DNA of 64,000 nt from Takashimella koratensis (Eukaryota; Basidiomycota; Tremellomycetes; Trichosporonales; Tetragoniomycetaceae): assembly GCA_003116875.1 (NCBI GenBank), contig BCKT01000003.1, positions 127,143 through 191,142 on the forward strand, given 5' to 3'. Within the stretch, counting starts at the first letter, position 1; every line of letters begins with the position of its first letter. The notes below the pieces were generated by a model that was given only the letters and a program-made list of their open reading frames with translations, made no database searches and was not told where the DNA came from. Shown here in pieces: positions 57,059-64,000 of the stretch. A program made the translations under genes and the position numbers.

Positions 57059-57267
57059 TCTGAGAGCACGTTGAAAATTTTCTCGACAAGAATCACCGCG
57101 CCGTCGCCATCGTCACCATCCTCAACATCATCACTCGGGACATTGACTTTAGCATCCTCTTCGAGACCATCTCTAGCTCGTTCTTTCAATCGCCCCTTCA
57201 CCACAGAAGAGTCTGAATAGCCTTCTGCCGATCCTTGCACTTGATTCACACCTCCACGCAGACCATC

Positions 57268-58611
57268 ATGCCCGCCGACTTCAACGGTCAATTTTCGCTG
57301 GTCGAGCTGTTCGACCACATCGCATCCTCCGGCCTGGCTCATAAAGCCGAGCTGCTGCCTCCCGGTCGCAATGCAAGGCTTGGAGAGCTCCCCAAGAGAG
57401 GCGACTACCCCATGATGGGCGGGTCCAACGTCCACGTTCCCATACACTTTGATGACGGCGTCACCTGGCTGGCAAGGGTTCACCAGTTCATCCCTTCGGA
57501 GTGGTGCAATTGGTTCAAGTGCAGGGAAAGCGAGATTGAGACGATGAAGGTACTGCGCGCTGCCGGGCTTCGCGTCCCACAGGTCTTCAGCAACGAAGTG
57601 AAGAAACGTGAGTCTGGGCTGAGTGATCCATCGCAAGTGAAGGTGACGTTAACACCCTTCCCACGGCGTTAGTGGACAACGGTTGCGCGTACATCTTCAT
57701 CGAGAAGATCGAAAACGCTATACCGTACGAAGCGCCTCCATCGAGCATCCCTTGGACTCGAGAGCAGGTCGACACGCTTATCGAAGATTTCGCCGACTTT
57801 CAAATTCAGCTCTCGACGCTCACTTTTCCGTCCATCGGGTGGCTGTACGAAGGTCAAGGCAACGAGGGACCTGTTATTGGACCTATTCAGCGAGGGATCC
57901 ACACGAGCGAGCCTGCTGCGTTGCGAGGACCATTCAAGTCGTTCAGAGAGCGTAGCTTGGCCCGGATTGACTGGTACCTGTCACAAGCCACAGTCGTCGT
58001 CGACTACCTCGTACATCTCGAGCTACGGGAACTTGTCTGCCATCCAGCATTTGACGACAGCGAATCCGATCGTTTTTTCATACGACACGGAGAGCCTAGG
58101 GGCGACCATTTCCTGCTTACCAGGCCCGGAGGATCGCTGGCGTCTATCATCGATTGGGAGTTGCAAGTCAATGGCAGACTTAGATTCCGAAACGCGATCA
58201 ATGGTTGAAAAGCTGATAGTGCTGCTCGTCAGTTCCCAGACAATGTGCTTTGCCGAGGCATTCACCGCTCCTCCAGGACTCTGGAACGTCGACGCGTTCC
58301 TCGACGGAAACAACGCTTTGAGTCGTGAAGAGCAGAAACTCGCGAGCACATTCGAGCTCAAAGGCCGTCCCGACTTGGCTAAGTGTGTACGAGAAGGGCA
58401 CAAGTACCACCGCCTGTCATATTGCATCGAAGCGACTTTGAACATCCTTGACTTTCACGCTCTGGTAGAAGCTGTGACAGGAGAAAGCCCTCCATTAAAA
58501 GAGTGCAAGGACGATTGGGTGGCAAGGATGACGACCAAGCACGCCATAGACACCAAACTTCAGAGTTTGCTCAGCTTAAGAAGAGAGCGGGATGCGCGCC
58601 AAGAAAAATAG
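57268..58611 (+). CDS. APH-fold phosphotransferase-like protein, copy 3 (GC-AG intron)
   Basis: 402 residues; exons 57268-57607, 57673-58162 and 58233-58611. The first part reads GGSNVHVPIHFDDGVTWLAR, SEIETMKVLRAAGLRVPQVF, then LDNGCAYIFIEKIEN, FADFQIQLSTLTFPSIGWLY, RGPFKSFRERSLARIDWYL, RFFIRHGEPRGDHFLL and IIDWEF. The second intron begins GCAAGT, not GT. Using it gives EFSQTMCFAEAF, exactly where the other copies have EFSEVRTLGEAF or EFSKTRSFEDAF, and makes the total a multiple of three. Reading through instead hits a stop at 58206-58208. The C-terminus is longer and basic (SLRRERDARQEK). Same altered catalytic loop as copy 2. Confidence 0.83.
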
Positions 58612-58780
58612 AAGTAAAACGCAGATCACAGCGTTGTCACCCTTGCTATCTATGAAATACCAATAGGGATACTGCCCCACTCTACTCGACCAAAAGTGTC
58701 AGAGATCCGAGCAGTGTTCACTCCCTGTTAGCTCTTGAAAGATACTGATGCCGTTCACGTGCTTGAATCGCTCGTGATTC

Positions 58781-58788
58781 AAAGGACC
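58781..58788 (+). promoter_or_regulatory. AAAGGACC element upstream of APH copy 4
   Basis: Eight bases of the shared element, 234 nt before the start codon, here followed by AT rather than CC. Confidence 0.35.
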
Positions 58789-59014
58789 ATGGGAGGGCGC
58801 TTCGCAAATTTGCCTTGCCGTGCGGAGACGTCTCGTGCACATCATTCATGCTCTTCAGTAACTTTCTCGCTTTCGACGTCAACCTTGGCATTCATCATCA
58901 ACCAGATCGCGCTCACTCGCCACTCCGCCTCATCCCTTAGATCGACCTGAGTCGCTTCGACGACCACCACCCCGAGCTTGATCCTCCACAGACAATCTGT
59001 CGCCACCCCACAGG

Positions 59015-60335
59015 ATGCCGGCAGACTGTTACGGCTACGTCCCCCTCGACGAGCTTCTCGAGCACATTGCCTCTTCCGACATCGCTAAGGAAGCCCAAGA
59101 GCTTCGTCCTGGTCACATCGCCACGCTCGTGGTACCCAAGGCTGAGGACTATGTTCTCAAAGGTGCATCCAACGTCCACATTCCCATCCACTTTGATGAC
59201 GGCGTCGTTTGGCTTGCAAGAATTGGACGCAAGATCAACTACGACAAATGTGATTACGAGGCGTTGAAGTCGAGCGAGATGGAGACAATGAGAGCTCTAC
59301 ATGCTGCAGGGCTTCCAGTTCCCCAGGTGTTCAGCACAAGTGTCAAGAAACGTGGGTCCTGGAGGTATCTGCGAGACTTTTTCCAAAAGCACAACGATGC
59401 TGATGATTGCGGTCTTAGTTGGCAACGGCTGCACCTACTTTTTCGTCGAGATGATCGATAATGTGGAAGCGTCCAATCTCCCGGCTGCAGAGTCGGATTG
59501 GAGCCAGTCGCAGATTGACATGCTCATTGACGGTTTTGCCGACTTCCAAATCAAACTTGCCAACATCTCGTTCCTTGCCATCGGTTGTATCTACAAAGGC
59601 GTGGATGGACCCGTGATTGGCCCGTCTTTCACACGCAAACACCGGATGCACTCCGCGGGCCATTCAACTCGTTCAGAGGATACTACTTGACTCGCATTGA
59701 CTGGCATTTGTCCAAGGCTACGAGAGTCGTCGACTACTTGTTCTACCTCGAGCTTCGCCGACTTGTCTGCCATCCTGCATTTGACGACACTCCGAATCGC
59801 TTTTACATTCGTCACGGCGAGCCCAAAGGTGACCATTTCCTGGCGGAGCTACCACAATGCTCTCTCAAAGCGGTCATTGACTGGGAAGCGTACGTCCACT
59901 AACATATTCCTCTTTCTGTTCAGTCCACGCAGAACGTTGGTTTCCCACTGCTAACGGTGTCGTAGCTCACAAACCGGCTTTTTCGGAGAGGTTTTCGCCG
60001 CTCCGCCTGCCTTTTGGGACTTGAAGAGGTTCTTCTGCGATGGAGACAACACTTTGAGCAGGGAGGCAGAAGAACTCGCCAAGGCATTTACAAGAAAAGG
60101 CCGTCCAGACCTGGAGCAATGTGTTCGCAATGGGCGCAAGTACCAACGTCTTCCATACTGCATCGGCAGACCGTTGGAGCCCGCCAACTTCAACGCGCTC
60201 GTCGAAGCCGTTACAGGAGAGCAGTTCTCACTCACCGAAACGAAGACGGAGTGGGTGGCTAGAATGAGCGAGAAGTACAAAGATGACGAAGGGTTCAGGG
60301 TGTTGCTCCGAAAGTGCAAAAAAGTTCTTGACTAG
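59015..60335 (+). pseudogene. APH-like copy 4 with single-base frameshift
   Basis: Exons 59015-59351, 59419-59889 and 59966-60335 with the family's splice sites. The start MPADCYGYVPLDELLEHIAS is close to copies 2, 3 and 5. The frame breaks in exon 2 near 59627: GPVIGPSF is in one frame and HTQTPDALRGPFNSFRGYY in the next. One missing base explains it; total exon length (1178 nt) is one short of a multiple of three. Downstream the loop RFYIRHGEPKGDHFL, VIDWEA and the C-terminal helical part are intact. The break truncates the protein before the catalytic loop. A sequencing error would give the same picture. Confidence 0.8.
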
Positions 60336-61559
60336 CTGCCGTGATACAGGCGGTTTGCCAATCATGCAAGGATAACGAAGTGTCAAGAGTTGTCTCATAT
60401 AGTCAGATCGAGTATTGGTCGAGGTGTTATCACAAATCGCAGTCTGCATACCATCCAAAGTCGAACACAGATATTATAGAGTCAACAAGCCAATGCTTCA
60501 CTTCATCTCCGTTCTCAGTCAATTCTTGATCGTCGGTCATTTCGACTCGTTGAAAGACCCACGTCACTCGGCTGATGGGAAGCTAACACGTGTTGTAGTG
60601 GTAGTTCCCCGTAATGTCTAACCACACCGTGTAAGTGAGCGAAAGAATGCCTTTGTCCAATAACAAGGACTCACGGGTTCCGCAGAAGTTAGCTGAGTGG
60701 AAAAGTGTTGGTGGAGGTAATGGAGCGCGAGAAAGAGGGAATAAAAAGGATGGGGTTTTGACCAATTTCACTCTGGCAGAATTCAGATCCCTACGAAACA
60801 TGTGACACAAAAAGTATTGGGGCGCGGGTGTCTGTACAGAAACTGAAGGCGATGCACCTCAAGGACATAGCGCTCTTTGTGTGGATGCGTCTCGGGGGAT
60901 TTCGGAGGTGGAGTGTGAGAAAACACAACGATCCGCGGTGTTCAACAGATTCGGTCACGCTATTCAACCCCCCTTTGGCTCGCTTAAGTCAAGCGGGTTT
61001 TGGGATGGCAGTGAGTACAGGCCGCCGGGATGGGGACAACTTTGCTGAACCTATGATTTTCGGTAACGGTGAAGCTGGTGTGTGTGTGTATCGGGAAGCC
61101 GAGTTCGAGCAATGCCCGCCTCATAAACTCGTGATACTGTACTTCTTCGGACAACAACTCCTCGGTGCTCATGCAGACAGACCGTACGAACACATCGTTC
61201 GCTCTTTTGCTTCAAGAAACATTGCGTCTTTGACAATGTCGAGAATCACCGAGTCCCCGCTTCTCTGCATACCGAGTGAGTTCCCACGTGCCTCTTGACC
61301 CGTGCGAGCGGCTTGTGCCACATGCTGTCCAAAGGACCCCTCATCAAAAATTTGTCCTCACATTAAAGCGGATGTGACCCCGACCATCCATTGTCACTCT
61401 CCCACCTTGGCCAAAATCTCAGCCGCAAGAGCTCTGAACCTTCGCCGTAACCTCGCAACAAGAGCGCCATATCAAGGAAATACAGGCCAATCCTTTCCGC
61501 TTCTAGGTCTCATTTCACTGTATCCTCCGCTGAACGCTCAGCCCAATATCGCCAACAAG
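60336..61559. other. Intergenic region, 1.2 kb
   Basis: The longest gap in the array. A plus-strand frame at about 60828-61298 shows no family resemblance and is not called. The AAAGGACCCC element lies at 61331. No APH fragment could be recognised. Confidence 0.5.
61331..61340 (+). promoter_or_regulatory. AAAGGACCCC element upstream of APH copy 5
   Basis: Ten-base element 229 nt before the start codon of copy 5. Confidence 0.45.
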
Positions 61560-62922
61560 ATGTCCCCAATGGAGGGAACTGGCGAGTGTCCACTCGAAGA
61601 GCTTCTCGAGCACATCGCTTCTTCCGACCTTGGAAAAGCCGCAGAAGACCTGTGACCAGGCCATGTCGCTACCATGGGACTCCTCCCCAAAACCGCCGCC
61701 GATTACAAACTGGGCGGTTGTTCACATGTCCACCTCCCCGTTCATTTCGACGACGGCGTGAAATGGCTTGTTAGAATTTGCCGAAGGATCACGAGCGACT
61801 GGCGCGATCGCGATGCCGATACTGAAAGCGAGATGGAGACCATGAAGGTGATGCACGCTGCGGGTCTCAAGGTCCCACAGGTGTACAGTGAAGAGATGGG
61901 GAAGTGTGAGTCTGGGAAAAGCTGGACGGCTGGTTATATTTGCAGCTGACCGCTGCGGCTGCAACAGTGGCGAACGGATGCCCATATTTTTTCTTGGAGA
62001 TGATCGAGAACGCCAAACCATTCGATTTCAGATGGGCCAATCCCAGCTGGACGCAGGCCCAAATCGATGCCGTCATTAACGAGCTTGCTGACTTTCAAAT
62101 CCAACTCTCAACGATTTCGTTCCCTGCCATCGGTTGTCTCTACAAAAGCGAATCTGGACCGATCGTTGGGCCGCTCTTGCGCAATGGAACCAAAGATCTT
62201 CCCGAGTCACTTCGAGGCCCTTTCAAATCGTTCAGAGAGGCGTGGTCAACTCGCATTGAATGGCATATGTCTCGGGCGAAGACAGTGGTGCCTTATCTGA
62301 GGCATCTCGCACTCCGCGAGCTCATCCGCCATCCCGTATACGATTCTACTTCAACCCGGTTTTACATCGCTCATGGAGAGCCCAAGGGCGACCATTTTCT
62401 TGCCAGCCTTCCTGACGGTACTCTCCAATCGGTAATCGACTGGGAGTTGTAAGTACAATTTCACAAGACGCACATTTGTCCGTAAAACGAGAGCTGACTC
62501 CTTCCCCCAGCTCCAAGACTCGTTCGTTTGAGGATGCGTTCGCGGCTCCTAGGGCGCTCCTCGATTTTCCCGCGTTTTCCGCGGGCTCCAATGCCTTGAG
62601 CCGCGAAGAGGAACAGCTCGCCCATGCGTACGAGAGCAAAGGTCGGCGGGACTTGGCAGCGTGCGTACGCGAAGGTCGGAAATACCAACGTATGATCGAC
62701 TGCGTGGAACATACGTGGGGTTTTAGCTCTCGGAAGTTGAATGCGCTAGTAGAGGCTGTTACTGGCGAGAGGTTCTCGTTCGATGAGTCGATGGAGGAGT
62801 GGATGGTCAGGATGAAACAGAAGTTTGTAGACGATGAGAAACTACAAGAGTTGGTCACCGCTGCTGAGAAACGGAGCGCTGCTTGGAACGCCCGTAAGGC
62901 AGAGAACGAGATGAAGAGTTAG
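61560..62922 (+). pseudogene. APH-like copy 5 with nonsense codon 32
   Basis: Exons 61560-61905, 61968-62448 and 62511-62922 give 413 codons in one frame. The only defect is TGA at 61653-61655 (codon 32), exactly where the other copies have Arg in L-R-P-G-H; a CGA-to-TGA change explains it. Everything else is complete: HVHLPVHFDDGVKWLVR, SEMETMKVMHAAGLKVPQVY, ANGCPYFFLEMIENAK, RGPFKSFREAWSTRIEW, RFYIAHGEPKGDHFLA, VIDWEF and a basic C-terminus. An ATG at 61671 shortly after the stop could restart translation and keep most of the N-lobe. Confidence 0.82.
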
Positions 62923-63047
62923 ATGAAGGGCACATTATGATCATGCTTGACCTTTTTGCTGTATGCACTTGGCTATTGTCTGGTTTTCTCTTCCTTGTGT
63001 TCAAAATCGTCTTTGTCCTTGAGCATAACGCCTCTCTGCCGCCATTC

Positions 63048-63057
63048 AAAGGACCCC
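63048..63057 (+). promoter_or_regulatory. AAAGGACCCC element upstream of APH copy 6
   Basis: Ten-base element 248 nt before the start codon of copy 6. Confidence 0.45.
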
Positions 63058-63295
63058 GCTTGGTGAACTCCGACCAAGTACGCGTTCGCCATCACTTAAG
63101 TCATCAACATCCACCGCTTCATCCTCTCCAAAGCTCACTTGATTTATCCCTCGCGGGTCTTGCCCTCAAAGCAGCGACGCAAGCATCGTTCTCATCCAAA
63201 GGTTGTCGAAGCCAACCATCGGTCCGCCAGACGATTCTTTGGCTCGTCAACTTGAGTAGTTCATCGATTTCCAGTCTCACCAATACCATCAACCA

Positions 63296-64000
63296 ATGGA
63301 CGGCTCGAACCGGCGGCGCAAGAAATGTACTCGTGGTTCCCGGGACTCTCCACCTCCGCATCCATTCATGGAGCTTTTCGCTTGCATCGCCGCGTCAGAC
63401 CTAGCCGCGGAAGCCGCCCTCCTCCGTCCCGGCCATTCAGCCAAGATGGGAGAGCTACCGCGTTTGGACTCTGAGAAATCGTGGGCTTTTGTGGGCGGCA
63501 ACAACGTTCACATCCACATCTTCTTCGACGATGGTGTCACATGGCTCGCCAGAATTTGCACGCGCGCATATCCTATCGGTGATTTGAGCAGGACGAGCGA
63601 GATGGAGACGATGAAGGTGATGCAAGCAGCTGGACTGAAAGTTCCAAAGGTCTACAGCCAGACTAGCAAGAGGCGTAAGTAGGCTCATGGTCCAAACTAC
63701 GAGTCATCACGATAGAGACATGGTACCTGGAGCTTACGCGTCATGACGTATATTCGGCAGTGAAAAACGGTTGCGAATACTACTTCATGCAGATCTTCAA
63801 ACATGTCCGAGCTTGCCATTCGCCTCTCGCAGCAACATTCATGTACGAACCTACCCCCTATCCCATCGACACGGTCATTGAGGGGCTTGCCGACCTCTTG
63901 ATTCCGCTCTACTCTTTGAGTTACGATTCGATCGGGAGCCTGCTCCCCGACCCACATGGGAGTAAAGGTGTGGTTGGCCCGCTCAATAGAAGCGTTCCAA
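63296..64000 (+). CDS. APH-fold phosphotransferase-like protein, copy 6 (partial)
   Basis: Runs off the window. Exon 1 is 63296-63674 and exon 2 begins at 63761. The N-terminus (MDGSNRRRKKCTRGSRDSPP) is longer and more basic than in the other copies. Then come ALLRPGHSAKMGEL, GGNNVHIHIFFDDGVTWLAR, SEMETMKVMQAAGLKVPKVY and, after the splice, KNGCEYYFMQIFKHV, DTVIEGLADLLIPLYSLSYDSIG and KGVVGPLNRSVP. It is open to the window end, and the catalytic loop is not included. It is the most divergent of the readable copies in exon 2. Confidence 0.8.

Noticed and set aside
60828..61298. 156-codon plus-strand ORF between APH copies 4 and 5
   Set aside because: No resemblance to the array or to any family, no clear splice pattern and no ATG context that stands out.
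1..64000. tRNA, rRNA, transposon ends and long terminal repeats
   Set aside because: I looked for B-box-like GGTTCGA signals, long direct repeats and transposase or reverse-transcriptase motifs by eye and found none I could defend.

Overview
The window is nuclear DNA of a filamentous or yeast-like fungus. Nearly every gene is split by several short GT-AG introns of roughly 45-80 nt, many with a CTAAC/CTGAC-type branch site. Families such as Dal5-type and ZIFL-type MFS carriers, fungal_trans regulators, TDT/Ssu1 carriers, TPR-CHAT proteins and tandem APH-fold proteins fit a basidiomycete, most likely a Tremellomycete. That assignment is inference from gene content and intron style; genus cannot be read from the sequence. 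I saw no rRNA, tRNA, transposon or CRISPR.

Layout. 0-11 kb: an arrestin-like protein (+), a His/Gly-repeat single-pass membrane protein (-), an unrecognised helical-repeat protein (-) and a LACTB2-type metallo-beta-lactamase hydrolase (-). 11-30 kb is a metabolic and transport stretch: an MCT-like MFS carrier (+), an SDR (-), a Gfo/Idh/MocA oxidoreductase (-), a two-domain 6PGDH/3-hydroxyisobutyrate dehydrogenase-like protein (+), a Dal5-type MFS gene with an apparent frameshift (-), a second SDR (+), a ZIFL-like MFS carrier (+), an HpcH/HpaI aldolase (-) and a TDT/Ssu1-type carrier (-).

30-42.5 kb holds the most unusual locus. Three CHAT-domain (caspase-like protease fold) genes lie on the minus strand and alternate with two plus-strand paralogous genes of an unrecognised family ('companions'). 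Each companion is head-to-head with one CHAT gene and tail-to-tail with the next. CHAT3 is an intact 1027-residue TPR-CHAT protein. CHAT2 has the same length and the same His/Cys codon numbers (858 and 899) but two in-frame nonsense codons. CHAT1 lacks the TPR exon and has a 7-nt and a 1-nt deletion. Both companions are intact and share intron phases and a conserved C-terminal tail.

43.5-53.6 kb looks like a catabolic cluster: a Dal5-type MFS carrier, a C2H2/fungal_trans regulator, an isopenicillin-N-synthase-like 2OG-Fe(II) dioxygenase, a RidA imine deaminase and a second HpcH/HpaI aldolase. A 14-bp perfect palindrome, GGAGGAGCTCCTCC, occurs once in the promoter of the carrier, once in the dioxygenase/RidA divergent promoter and once upstream of the aldolase. 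It is a strong candidate operator for the cluster.

54-64 kb is a head-to-tail array of six APH-fold (phosphotransferase-like) paralogs, the last one cut by the window end. Their catalytic loop reads HGE-x-K-G-D-H instead of HGD-xxxx-N. One copy is a multiply frameshifted relic, one has a 1-nt frameshift, one has a CGA-to-TGA nonsense codon and one uses a GC-AG intron. Four copies keep an AAAGGACC(CC) element 219-248 nt before the start codon. Both expanded families (CHAT and APH) therefore show gene birth and decay side by side.
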